From contig JAQFVV010012422.1 in the NCBI GenBank assembly GCA_028023455.1, forward strand, positions 7,427,210 to 7,491,209: 64,000 bases of DNA, read 5' to 3'. Origin of the DNA: Epiperipatus broadwayi (lineage: Eukaryota > Onychophora > Udeonychophora > Euonychophora > Peripatidae). Position numbers and translations under genes: made by a program. Shown one piece after another: positions 9,227 through 19,639 of the stretch; positions within the stretch are counted from its first letter, which is position 1; each line of letters opens with the position of its first letter. The notes below the pieces were generated by a model. That model was not told where the DNA came from. It worked only from the letters and a program-made list of their open reading frames with translations, and did no database searches.

Positions 9227-11789
9227 TGAAACAGATATGCTGTTCCTCATATAAATATTCAAAAGACCCCCCCCCCATTCAAAAATGTCTAGCGTGATTC
9301 AGTCTAATTGGGAACGCAATAAAGCTGTGATTTGTTAAAAAAAAATCATATTTTTAATTTTGTGATTGATGGATTTGAATAAAATGTTATATCATCTTAT
9401 TTTTTTTTTTTATCTGTCTCAATAAAAAAAAAAGAAATTAATTATCCAATCATTAAAAAGAAAGAAAAAAGATACTTGAGTTAAACTGAGGCAGTATTCA
9501 AATTAGGCACGTCGTTAAAAAAAAAAAGAACTTTTTTTCTCTCTCGTCTTACACAGAGAGGCAGAACATATTAAATCTTTTTTTTTTAAAAAAAAAAGTG
9601 TATTACTTAATTCTTTTGACTCATTAAAATGGAAAAAGAAAGCTTTCCTAGAGGAATTATGATGTCAATGGGGTAATTTAGCGGCTTTACTCTCTCCACG
9701 CTGTGCCATGACTTTACATAGATGAAATAATCCGCCTTCTTTTTGAATAAACTGGACTGCAAAACTGGAAGGTAATTATGTTATACGAATGTTTATACAT
9801 CTTTATCATAGATTATAAATTGACATCGTGAAATGTCTACATAAAAATTATTTTTATAAAATATTAAAATATTTTTATCATATGTTATAAAGTGAAGTTA
9901 TGAAATGGTTGCATACATTTTGTTTAATAAAGTATTAAGACATCTTTACCATACGTTATAAAGTGAAGTTATGAAACGGTTGCATACATTTTGTTTAATA
10001 AAGTATTAAGACGTCTTTACCATACGTTATAAAGTGAAGTTATGAAATAATTACGTAGAATTTATTTTGTAAAATATTAGAACATGTTTATCATACGTTA
10101 TAAAATGAAGTTATGAAATGGTTATACGCAAATTTATTTATAAAAATATTTGAACGTATTTACTATATGGATTAAAAATGCTTTAATTGCATACTACTTC
10201 TATCTGAGTAATGTAACAGAACTTATGTGTATGAATATACTGTTATATTTGATTAAATTAGAAATGCTTCAATTACTAAATGATAAATGCTCCACAAGCC
10301 AAACAGAGTTTATGTGTAAGAATATACTTTTATATTTGGCTAAATTATAAATGCCTCAATTATCAAATGATAAATGCTCTACAAACCAAGAATTGCTGAG
10401 TTCAAATGTCTACCAATCGGTAATAATTCATAAAATGATGAAATGCTCTATAAATCATAAATACTTGACTGCTTCTAAGCTTCTTATAATGTAACAGAGT
10501 TTATGTGTAAGAATATACTTTTATATTTGGCTAAATTATAAATGCCTCAATTATCAAATGATAAATGCTCTACAAACCAAGAATTGCTGAGTTTAAATGT
10601 CTACCAATCGGTAATAATTCATAAAATAATGAAATGCTCTATAAATCATAAATACTTGACTGCTTCTAAGCTTCTTATAATGTAACAGAGTTTATGTATA
10701 AGAATATACTTTTATATTTGAAATTATAAATGCCTCAATTATCAAATGATAAATGCTCTACAAACCAAGAATTGCTGAGTTCAAATGTCTATCAATCTAA
10801 TAATTCATAAAATGATGAAATGCTCTATAAATCATAAATGCTTGACTGCTTCTAACTTCTTATAATGTAACAGAGTTTATGTATAAGAATATACTTTTAT
10901 ATTTGACTAAATTATAAATGCTTTAATTACCAAATGATGAATGCTCCACAAACCAAGAATTGCTGAATTTAAATGTTTACCAATCAGTAATAATTCATAA
11001 AATAACAAATGTCATATGAATCATAAATGCTTAACTGCTACCAAGCTTCTTCTCATAAAGGAATACAAAAATAAATTATTGTTGAATTAGAATATTTCCA
11101 AGCTTCTTCTATGGATTCAAAATGAACTATTGTTGAATTAGAATATTCCCAAGCTTCTTCTCATAAATGGATTCAAAATGAACTATTGTTGAATTAGAAT
11201 ATTCCCAAGCTTCTTCTCATAAATGAATTCAAAATGAACTATTGTTGAATTAGAATATTTCCAAGCTTCTTCTCATAAATGAACTTGTAAATGAACTATT
11301 GATAAAAAAAAGGAACTGCTTCTAGCTCTTTCATAAGTAAAATGAAAATGAGTTATCATGTGGATAGAAATGAACTTCGTTAGAAATTGCTAATTAATTG
11401 TTATTTAATAAATTTTTTTTGTTACTAAAAATTAAATTGGTTATCCAGTTGTCCAGTTTTGTTTTGTTTTATCGCATCACTCATCAATTATAGCACTGGT
11501 TCATGAGAATCTCATGCCTTCTGAGCTACGTCTGACATAACTAGACCCAGGCCAGTCAGGTTGTAGTGAGACGGAACTCTAATGGCGCTGTTTGGAAAAC
11601 CAAACATATAAATGTTTAGATGTTCCCAGTTTTTATGGTACTACATCCTCTGATGAGCAGGAAATATTGTTGTAGGAGGCATTAACATCTGCATTAGGAA
11701 TGTCAATTGATAGTTCCTTCCTACAGCATGCTCATCAGAAAATTGTTACAACTGATGTAATAAAAGGGTTGTATGCGGGTCCGGTTACA
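9227..11789 (+). repeat. 3' LTR (2563 bp)
   Basis: Starts TGAAACAGATATGCTG and ends CCGGTTACA. It matches the 5' LTR apart from one extra 191-bp-type unit and scattered substitutions. The tandem arrays start at about 9890, 10304 and 11050. Confidence 0.95.
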
Positions 11790-11794
11790 ATATA
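11790..11794 (+). repeat. Target-site duplication of the LTR element
   Basis: ATATA follows the 3' LTR and matches ATATA at 954-958 before the 5' LTR. Both lie in a (TA)n tract, so the exact length is ambiguous, but 5 bp is usual for LTR elements. Confidence 0.7.
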
Positions 11795-12242
11795 TATATA
11801 TATATATACAATCAATGCTTGGTTTATATTCAGATAGCAATTCCTCAAACTTTAATTGACAGGCTCCAAACTTCTCATGCTTCCAACTATTCAACCATAC
11901 ATTTCATTGGAAAACTGATGATCAAATGCTCAAAACCATTATTGAATTTGATATTGTAGTCATTCTTGGGTAACCTTTATATCAATCTAACCCCTCATAT
12001 TATCAGATTATATACCCATATATATTAATAGGAAAGGGATAAGCTCAACTTATACTATGATGTAATCTATTTTCAAGGCAATAGGTAATTTTGCTTAAAA
12101 GGCGATATGTAATTTACTTATAATGAATGTTTCTCATATATGTAAGTAGAGGGATTTCAAATATGGATTCAGTCCATATTCATCCTTGACTCCATTTGAA
12201 GCAACCAATACATATGACTACATACATGCAAAAATGATAGAT

Positions 12243-12294
12243 GATCTTCAATATGCATATTTCCTGCAGAACCAGCACTCATCAGTTGGACCAG
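12243..12294 (-). ncRNA. Hammerhead ribozyme motif of F2
   Basis: On the minus strand CTGATGA, GTGC, a 7-base loop, GCAG, GAA, AT, ATGC, AT, A, then TTGAAGATC. All core bases are present. Stem II lacks its closing G-C pair, and the outer 5' strand of stem I is deleted, so activity is doubtful. Confidence 0.6.
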
Positions 12295-12745
12295 TTCTCC
12301 CACACATATAAACAATCAGTGCTTGGTTAATATTAAAATAGAAACTCCTTAAACTTTATTGAACAGGCTTCAATATTCTCACTTTTCCAATTCTTCAACC
12401 ATCCACTTCATTGAAAAACTGACTATGGAACACTCAAAGCTCTTATTAGATTTAATATTGTAGTCATATTCATGTAGACATTATGTCACCATTCATATAA
12501 TGGGTCCATTATGTATTCATTTATATTAATATGAGAGGAATGGACTGAACTTATCCTGTGATGTAATCTATTTCTAAGGCAATATGTAATTTTGCTTATG
12601 AGAAAATGTGTACTTTTATTATACTGAATGTTTCTTGTATGTGTAAATAGAGGGATTTGAACTTAGGACTTTTTATCTATTTTCATCTTCCACTCGTTCT
12701 CAAGCAACCAATGCACATAACCACATACATGCAAAAAAGTTAGAT

Positions 12746-12795
12746 GATCTCCAATATATGCATGCAGAACTAGCACTCAAAATTTGGGTCAGATC
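12746..12795 (-). ncRNA. Decayed hammerhead of F2
   Basis: It lies in the position expected from the neighbouring unit, 503 bases from the one at 12243, with GATC/GATC outer stem I kept. The CTGATGA and GAA cores are destroyed. Confidence 0.5.
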
Positions 12796-12904
12796 ATAAT
12801 TTCCAACACATATATACAATCAGTGCTCAGTTTATATTAAGATAACAATTACTTAAACTTTACTGGATAGGCTTCAATCTTTTTGACCAACACCTCTACT
12901 TATA

Positions 12905-13420
12905 TGTATAAGAAGCATTCAGTAATAAGCTCATTGCGCCTTATAAACAAAATTACATATTGCCTTGGAAATGGATTATCTCATAGTATAAGTTCAGCCC
13001 ATCCCTCTTTTATTAATATATATCGATATGTAATGGTCTTATAATATGAGGGGTTAGGCAGACATGATATGACTACAATATCAAATCCAATCAGAACTTT
13101 GAGTGATCCATTGTTCGCTTTTCGATCAAATGGACTGCTGAATACTTGGAAGGGTGAGAAGATTGAAGCCTGTCCAGTAAAGTTTAAGGAATTGCTATCT
13201 TAATATGAATATAGCACTGATTGTAAATATGTGTGGGAGATTATGATCTGCCCAACTGATAAGGGCTGGTTCTGCACAAAATACGTATATTGGGGATCTT
13301 TTTCACTTGTATATGGTATGTGTATTGGTTGCTTGAAATGAAGTTGAGGATTAATATAGACTAAAAAATCCTAAATTCAAATCTCTCTACTTACATAAAG
13401 TAGCACGTCATATCCAGATA
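12905..13420 (+). repeat. F2 unit in inverted orientation
   Basis: Reverse complement of the preceding units (GGAAATGGATTATCTC, GGGGTTAGGCAGACATGATA, AGTTTAAGGAATTGCTATCTT). With the array to its left it makes an inverted arrangement. Confidence 0.85.
13245..13298 (+). ncRNA. Hammerhead ribozyme motif of F2, mutated
   Basis: GATC, CTGATAA at 13256-13262, GGGC, loop, GCAC, AAAATACGTATA, TTGGGGATC. The stem I shell GATC/GATC is kept; G8 and G12 are mutated to A. Confidence 0.55.
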
Positions 13421-13609
13421 TCTTGAAAACCTAGATTCAAATCCTGTCATAGATTCGTAAAATTTTTAAAAATGAATAGCCTTGTAAATACATACTTGTG
13501 ATTATAGTGATAAAATATAAACATAATATAAATGTAACTTATTAGTAAATGTTTTTTAAAAAGTTTATTTAATAAAAAGTAAAATAAATAATTTCAATAT
13601 TTATATGTA
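13421..13609. other. AT-rich spacer
   Basis: Nothing recognised between the F2 and F1 copies. Confidence 0.5.
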
Positions 13610-14110
13610 TTAAACCACCAAAACATCACATGATTACCATTTCCTATGTTTACGCAAGCTCTTAAAACAGTAACAAACTCTCCATATTTATGTGATGTTT
13701 TAGTTGTTACATATCAATCCTGTTTATAGAATAATGATAGCAATGGTTATCAAGAACCCAAAGACACCAAAATGTATAGTTACTGAGCTGAGTACAGATC
13801 TTTATGACTATAAAAGTGAATTAGCTTGAATTGAAAACATTATTGTTTTCATTTTGAGCTCTTAGCTTAGTTAACTAAATAGATGAAAGTTAGTTGCTGG
13901 AAGGGTGCATTAGATCCAATGATCTACATGCTTTGCTTTTAGATCCAAAGCTTCTCATTGAAGAAAGCCACAGGTTAGAAACTAGTCTGAAGATATTGGA
14001 TGAGTAGGCACTAGATAGTGATCTTATGCAGAAATCTTCTAGCATCTATTGATAACTATGGCTTGCACTGTGTGGTGCTACTATATGAAGAGTTTGCTCC
14101 TGTATACTTA
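13610..14110 (+). repeat. F1 repeat, near full-length copy
   Basis: Starts AAAACATCACATGATTACCA and runs through the block TTAACTAAATAGATGAAAGTTAG, the hammerhead-like block (here degraded to TTGAAGA at 13958) and GGATGAGTAGGCACTAG to the TTTGCTCCTGTA end. The same start and end landmarks bound the copy at 23945. Confidence 0.8.
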
Positions 14111-14741
14111 TATTTACTTGATAATGAAGAAATAGTATTTGCATTTTTCAGTGAAAAAATTGACTTCGCCTTATTATATCTCTAATGTAAAACTGGCCAC
14201 TATAATGACATTCTTTCTTAGCTAATACTTTAAGGATAAACTTTTATGATAGAACTGAAAATTTTCCCCCCAAATATTATATGCACGTGTGATTGTATAG
14301 CTTCAGAGTAAGTTCAAATTTGATAAAAATATATTATGATTATTAAATTCTGACTACAGGCTTTTGATGGTGTTTTTTTTTTTTTTTTACTGTGATTGAT
14401 TTAATAGCATAGATGTATTTTTAATATTTTTATTTATGCTGGAAGTAAACTTTGAGCTAGAATCGTACTGTTTTTACTTTTGGATTAATTTCATACCTAT
14501 TATGGATACATTTAAATTTATATATATATCATTTGTTATGGATATTAAACTAATGAATTGCTTTTTTTGACCAATAGACGTTTAGTATTTTCTTTTATGC
14601 TGAATAAAAACTGTTAATGCAGAATCACTTTTTTGTTGATTCTGGATATAATATGCAGTTATGAATTTTATATAATTTAAGAATATATTTAATTTATTTA
14701 TAAAAAAGGTGCTATGGATATTAAACTCTATTCTACATGCT
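14111..14741. other. No gene seen
   Basis: AT-rich sequence with poly-T runs; I recognise nothing. Confidence 0.5.
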
Positions 14742-14873
14742 TTTTCTTTTTTTCTACTTAACTTTTTTTTTTCCATATGTCATAGCATCGGCAGGGAGGC
14801 GAACCCGCAACAACCGTCTGCAGCCAACTGCTTGCTTGCTAGGCGGCTGCGCTGACTTCTCGGCTAACAACGC
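14742..14873 (-). repeat. tRNA-Gly-like SINE, copy a
   Basis: On the minus strand GCGTTGTTAGCCGAGAAGT resembles a tRNA 5' half with an A box, GGGTTCGCCTCCC is a B box, and the head ends CCGATGCTATGACATATGG followed by an A-rich tail. It shares AGCCGCCT and CCGATGCT.TGACA with copy b at 36955 and the TGACATAT junction with copy c at 49165. The middle is expanded relative to a tRNA, so it is not a functional gene. Confidence 0.7.
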
Positions 14874-16084
14874 ACTTAACTTTTAATACAAAACTACTAT
14901 TTTTTCTGATTTTATGTGATGTGTAGAAGTGAGAATCTACACGTGTCTTACATGTATTCCACACATCATAGGATAAATAAATTTGACTGATTTTTTTTAC
15001 CAATTCAATTTTTTCACCGACATATGTATTTCAGAAATTGTAGATTTTGGGTAAATTTTTTTGTGACACCATGATGGCTGATTTAAAAGTTCTTCAAAAA
15101 TAGAAGGGTTCAAACTCATGCAACTCAAAATAATGATAATCTGTCCGTAATACCAGCGAAGCTTTTCGATTATGATTATACACTTCTCTTCAATCTTTTA
15201 TGACACACATTATTGGATTATTTGCAATATATATATATCTTCATAAGTCTATACTTTTTAAGCTTTTTTATTTTTCAATTCAACTTTAACTTCACACCTT
15301 TTCTTAAAATTATCAGATTTTTTTCTTCTTTGCCTCTTTTAATTAATTCCTACAGATACTTCTATCATAATATATATTTCAATTTCCAACCCACTTTCTT
15401 TTTATTTTATAATTTAAATAATTTAGTTTTACTTAATTTTTGTATAATTTTTACATATTGCAACTTATCTTCTCTTTTAAATTATATCTCTAAATCTCAT
15501 CTCTTCTTGCTTTTGCGAATTATCTGAATATATTTTCCGTATAAAGCTACATACCAAAAAAACATTTGATAAATGTTTATTTTAACTCTTATAGCTTCAG
15601 ATATTTTATAAAAACCTATTTTTATTAGAATATAATTAAGCAGAATGATTCTTATTCTAAAATTTTGGTTATGTAGTGTGTGTGCATATAAATTTTTTAG
15701 TAAACACAGATAGAAACAGTCAACAAAACAAAAGATTAATCAAACTATTGAATATGTATAAATAGATAATTGTCTGTGTATAACTGAATATTAATATAAT
15801 AATGTAAAACGTATAAAAATTGTAAATGGATTTACTATTCATAACTCAACTGGTTAATATATAAATTACTTCTCACTGGTTAGTATATAAATTACTTCAC
15901 TTTCGGTCTTCATGCTTAAACGTCATTGGCAGTAATATTTCAACAGACACTGTCAAGTCAACATTACATATAGATAGAACAGGCACACTCTTCTACCATA
16001 ATAATGCTTGATAGCAGTTATTAAAATATTTATGACAACCAATCAGATTTATTTAATATATTCAAGAAGTTTGCTACATGGTTG
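14874..16084. other. No gene seen
   Basis: AT-rich. A 104-residue open frame at 15213-15527 is a low-complexity Phe/Leu/Asn translation of AT-rich DNA and I do not count it as a gene. Confidence 0.55.
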
Positions 16085-16215
16085 ATGCTGATGGTTTTAA
16101 AATGGTGGACTTTGAAACTTAAGATTTATGATTTGTGGCCAACTCTGTCACTTCCAATGCTAAAACTTTTTATGAACTCCTGAGAAATAAACCCATTTGA
16201 TTATTATCATTTCAA
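16085..16215 (+). repeat. SINE family B copy
   Basis: tRNA-like head remnant followed by the family tail (CACTTCCAATGCTAAAAC, TTTTATGAACTCCTGAG, AATAAACCCATTTGATTATT). Related tails occur at 16322, 42640, 42780 and, inverted, near 41035 and 55350. Confidence 0.65.
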
Positions 16216-16321
16216 AGTGTGTTTGGATTATTTTTCAGGCTTGATTAAAAACTTGCCTTTCTAATTTAAATATTGTGCATCGTCTTTCCTATGCAATTAT
16301 TGAATTTCAATGACTGTTTGC

Positions 16322-16450
16322 TTTTAGTCAGTGGTAGAGTGTCAGACTGTAATGTAAGATCTTTGAATCTGTCCTAATTCTGGCTTTTCTGATGCTCAAC
16401 CTTCTTATGAACTTGCAAGCAATAAAGCCATTCCAATGTTTGCCTCCAAC
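16322..16450 (+). repeat. SINE family B copy
   Basis: CAGTGGTAGAGTGTCAGACT resembles an A box; TCTTTGAATCTGTCC is a degenerate B box; the tail TGATGCTCAACCTTCTTATG and AATAAAGCCATTCCAATG matches the family. Confidence 0.65.
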
Positions 16451-16671
16451 TACTTATGAAATTGTTCTAATTATTGAAAAAAAAAAATACAAACAACATC
16501 AACTTATTGGTCAAAATTTATTGATATGTATGAAAGATTAGGAATACCAGGCATTCTTAAACCTGGAGCCTAATTGTAAATATAGGGGATTTGAACTCAG
16601 ACTTTCAAGCCACTTCACTATCCACACTATCTCATACTACTGATACACATGACCACATATGTGCAGAAAAG

Positions 16672-16730
16672 ATAATCACCAATATCCATATTTTGTGCTA
16701 AACCAGCACTCATCAGTTGGTCCAGATTAC
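16672..16730 (-). ncRNA. Hammerhead ribozyme motif of F2, G12 mutated
   Basis: Minus strand: GTAATC, TGG, ACCAA, CTGATGA, GTGC, TGGTTTA, GCAC, AAA, ATATGGAT, A, TTGGT, GATTAT. Stems I and II are complete (stem II perfect, 4 bp). Only G12 of the core is changed, to A. Confidence 0.75.
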
Positions 16731-17095
16731 CATCTCCCATACACATATATATAATCAGTGCTCACTTTATATTAAGATAGCAAATCCTTACACTTTAATG
16801 GACAGGCTTCAACCTACTCCAAATCCAACTCTTCAACCATCCATACCATTGAAAATCTGATGATAGAATTCCCAAATCCCATGCTAATACCAATATTGTT
16901 GTCATGCACATGTTGACCTGAAGGCACTCTGACCCCTCATGTATAGGACAGTATCCATTTAAATACATAGAAGGATAGGCAGAATGCAGGCTGGAGGTAG
17001 GGGTAGGTTAAAGTCCGTCCATTAAAGTGTAAGGATTTGCTATCTTAATATAAACTGAGCAGTGATTATATATATATAAATATGTATAGGAGATG

Positions 17096-17154
17096 GTAAT
17101 CTGGACCAACTGATGAGTGCTGGTTTAGTATGAAATACTTATATTGGTGATTAT
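17096..17154 (+). ncRNA. Hammerhead ribozyme of F2, intact core
   Basis: CTGATGA at 17110-17116; stem II GTGC/GTAT with a 7-base loop (two G-U pairs); G12-A14 at 17132-17134; stem III AT/AT with loop ACTT; predicted cleavage after A17043+100 (A at 17143, triplet ATA). Stem I: inner ACCAA/TTGGT, a 3-base bulge TGG, outer GTAATC/GATTAT. Every conserved core base is present. This is a type I layout with the very short stem III known from newt and cave-cricket satellite hammerheads. Confidence 0.8.
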
Positions 17155-17384
17155 TTATCTTTTCTGCATGTGTGTGGTTATGTGTATCAGTAGTATGAGA
17201 TAATGTGGATAGTGAAGTGGCTTGAAAGTCTGAATTCAAATCCCCTGATACATATGACTATAATAAGTTATACATTTATAACATTAAATGTTTGATTAAC
17301 CATATATTCTACTTCATATATGCATAATTAATAGAGTAAATTAGGAACTAAACTCCTCTATGTTATTTGCAGTAAGCTTTAATA

Positions 17385-17690
17385 AGTAATCATAGATACT
17401 AGAGAAAACCATTTAATAAATCCTTATCCTGTCCTCTCAAATCCAAAATCCCCAGACTAATTTCAAGTTTATAGCTTTCATCAGTGAGGAGCTTTGGATC
17501 TTGGGAAGAATACATGTGAAACCTTTGGAGTCTAATGAATCTCCCAGTTACTATCATTTATCTCTACATTATACTATCAAGATATTAGTTCAAACTGAAA
17601 AACATATAAATGTTTTCAATCTAAGCCAATTTACTTGTATAGTCATATAGATCTGAATCCAGTTCAGTTTCTACATATTATGGTCTTACT
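17385..17690 (-). repeat. F1 repeat copy
   Basis: Reverse-complement F1 landmarks: CCCCAGACTAATTTC, CATCAGTGAGGAGC, TTGGATCTTGG, and the block ending with CTGAATCCAGTTCAGTTTC. Confidence 0.75.
17449..17490 (-). ncRNA. Hammerhead-like motif of F1
   Basis: Minus strand: TCCTCA, CTGATGA, a degraded stem II, GAA, AT-TA-GT, C, TGGGGA. Stem I (6 bp), stem III (2 bp with one wobble) and a GUC cleavage site are kept. Stem II no longer pairs well. Confidence 0.55.
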
Positions 17691-18133
17691 TTTTTAATAA
17701 CTAAAGGCATCTCTCCCTCTGGCCAGGATTTAGTACAAATGAATAAACTATCAAATGATTTATCACATGGCTTCAAAGCTTGCATATTGCTGTTTTTGCA
17801 GTATATTTTTCACTTCTTTCCGTCACTTATAATAAAATTTAGTATGCAATGATAGATGTTAGATGGCAGTGCTTAATAAATCCCTATCCTGTATGTCCTA
17901 TCCAAAATCTCCAGAATAGTTTCAAGCTTGAAGGATATATTAATTAAATAACATTGTATTTGTACATGAGAAAGGCAAATATATTAAATTGGTTAAAATT
18001 AATAAAAGTTGTTAAAATTTGATTTTAATAAATTATAATAATAAAATCAAAATATGACAACTAATATACAATTTTAATACATTATAAACATCAGATGGTT
18101 CTGAAAGAATTTGTCATTTTCAAAAATTACAAA
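17691..18133. other. No gene seen
   Basis: AT-rich, with a short F1-like fragment near 17875-17940 (AATAAATCCCTATCCTG, CCAAAATCTCCAGAATAG). Confidence 0.45.
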
Positions 18134-18170
18134 TTTAATAGACAGTTGTAATATACACTACTAGCACTTA

Positions 18171-18612
18171 ATTAAATACACAAATGTAAATATATAAATT
18201 TATTAAGTGCTAGCAGCTTCTGTCAAAGGTTTTAGCCTTGTATGTTATTATTAGATATCTACTAGCACTTGATAAATTTATATATTTACATTTGTTACTA
18301 TCGTTTCATTAGATTTGAAAATTGCTTCGTTGGAAATCAAAAGATTTCATGTTGTTTATTTATATATAATATTTAGTGAATTTAATGTGAAGATGTTTTA
18401 AGCTTCGCACATTCTTAGTTCAGAATGCTTGAGTCTTACTTATTTATATATAAATATAAGTGTAGAGGAAGGTGGGTCCCATCTTTTTTTTTTGTTTTCT
18501 GGCTTGTGTTCTTGAACTGAGAGTTTCATGTGCAGTCATTATTACATCTGATTGGCTGTCATATAAGCATTTTTTAAGGCACTTCTGTCGAAGGTTTCAG
18601 CCTTGTATGTTA
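18171..18612. repeat. Small palindrome and duplicated block
   Basis: 18171-18213 is a palindrome ending CTAGCACTTA/TAAGTGCTAG; its right half recurs inverted at 18262-18298. The block CTTCTGTC.AAGGTTT.AGCC at 18217 recurs at 18582. This looks like a small dispersed repeat family that I cannot name; 32300-32500 has related pieces. Confidence 0.5.
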
Positions 18613-19119
18613 GTATTAAATACACAAAATAAAACAGAGCAATAATAATAATTAATGTCAGATGTTGATAATTATTATAAAATAATTTTTGTTCTTCCAG
18701 ACAGTTATGTGGTATTCAAGTACACAAAATGGGAGCTGCAATTCCTAGACTCTTTTGACTCTCAATACTAAATCTCTGCACTACCAGTGTAGTAAATATT
18801 ATAAGAATTTAATATCTTTAATTCTACTATCTTTTATTATTTATATATTTGTTAAAATTAATTACATTATTTCTAAACACAAATAAATAAAGATAAAAAT
18901 ATGTAGACCATGACATATAAATATGTCTGTTCTCCCTTCCTTCAGTGTTAATTTTACTCTTACCAAAACAGTATTTTATTTAATAATCATTTAGTATCTC
19001 AAATATTTAGTTACATTATAAATTTTAGTAACCCCCTTTGCATTATTAACATGTATTATATTCATTTTACTGCAACAAAAACAGAAATTAAAGAGATTAA
19101 TTTTGGATTTCATAAGAAT
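18613..19119. other. No gene seen
   Basis: AT-rich spacer with nothing recognised. Confidence 0.5.
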
Positions 19120-19325
19120 CATATTTAAGCCAATAAACATCACATGATCGCCAAGATTCCTCACTGATGAAGGCCACAAGCCAGAAACTAATCTGGGAAT
19201 ATTGGATGAGTAGGCACTAGAAGGAGATTTTATGCACAAGCCTTCTGGCATCCATTGATTACTCTGGTTTGCACTGAGTGGAAATACTATATGGACAGTT
19301 TTGCCTGTTTTAATAAGAATCATAT
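19120..19325 (+). repeat. F1 repeat copy, internally deleted
   Basis: F1 start block (AACATCACATGATC) joined directly to the hammerhead block and the TTGATTACTCTGGTTTGCA block, ending at GTTTTGCCTGTTTTAATAAG. Confidence 0.8.
19158..19199 (+). ncRNA. Hammerhead-like motif of F1
   Basis: CTGATGA at 19164-19170, stem II GGC/GCC with loop CACAA and an A-A mismatch at the helix base, GAA at 19184-19186, cleavage triplet ATC. Stem III has one broken pair (C opposite A). Confidence 0.55.
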
Positions 19326-19369
19326 TTATGGGAATGTGCCTATAATTATCATTTTTATTATCAATTCCT

Positions 19370-19610
19370 GCATTATGATCCTCTCCTTGACTTCAATCCA
19401 GTTTCTCTAATACATAACATCTCTTCTATATACCTCTCCAGCAAAAGTTCCTATTTTCATATAATCACTTTCTAGTCAACAATAATTACATAATATCTTG
19501 GAATCCAGTTTGAAACCTTAATTATCTATTTATTAACATCTTTTCCAATGGTATATCCAAACCAGTTCCATTTCATATTATTAATTCTTTCAACAATGTC
19601 AATAATATAT
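19370..19610 (-). pseudogene. LINE ORF2 C-terminus relic (RTE-like)
   Basis: The minus-strand translation, with breaks, gives DIVERINNMKWNWFGYT and SNWIPR, matching the LKWSWAGHI and LNWIPRD motifs of the copy at 30955. Decayed. Confidence 0.6.
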
Positions 19611-19639
19611 TTTTATTTATTTATTCGTCTATTTTGCTT

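Larger units (their letters stand above)
959..11789 (+). mobile_element. Ty3/gypsy LTR retrotransposon, near intact
   Basis: A 10.8-kb element with two long direct LTRs that start TG and end CA, an open gag, a pol with protease, reverse transcriptase, RNase H and integrase in that order (Ty3/gypsy order), a purine-rich tract before the 3' LTR, and an ATATA repeat on both flanks. RNase H before integrase assigns it to Ty3/gypsy (Metaviridae). No envelope-like frame follows pol. The LTRs look nearly identical where they align, so insertion is recent by the standard of this window. One in-frame TGA in pol makes this copy non-autonomous as it stands. Confidence 0.95.
11795..12900 (-). repeat. F2 repeat units in head-to-tail array
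   Basis: The rest of the unit interrupted at 958, then two more units in the same orientation (about 12021-12500 and 12501-12900). Each repeats the blocks AAGGCAATATGTAATTTTGCT, GGGATTTGAA, ACATATGACTACATACATGCA, the hammerhead segment, and ACTTTA.TGAACAGGCTTCAA. The spacing of equivalent points is about 500-530 bases after removing the LTR element. Confidence 0.85.
16545..17272. repeat. F2 palindrome (two inverted F2 copies)
   Basis: The left arm, about 16570-16815, is the reverse complement of the right arm, about 17020-17270: GGGGATTTGAACTCAGACTT on the left against AAGTCTGAATTCAAATCCCC on the right. Outside the hammerhead each arm has a tRNA-like segment (TAGTGAAGTGG and AGTTCAAATCC in the F2 sense), which fits the A-box and B-box consensus but with an unusually short gap. 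Confidence 0.85.

Noticed and set aside
15213-15527. 104-residue membrane-like protein
   Set aside because: Composition simply follows AT-rich DNA; no start context, domain or splice evidence.
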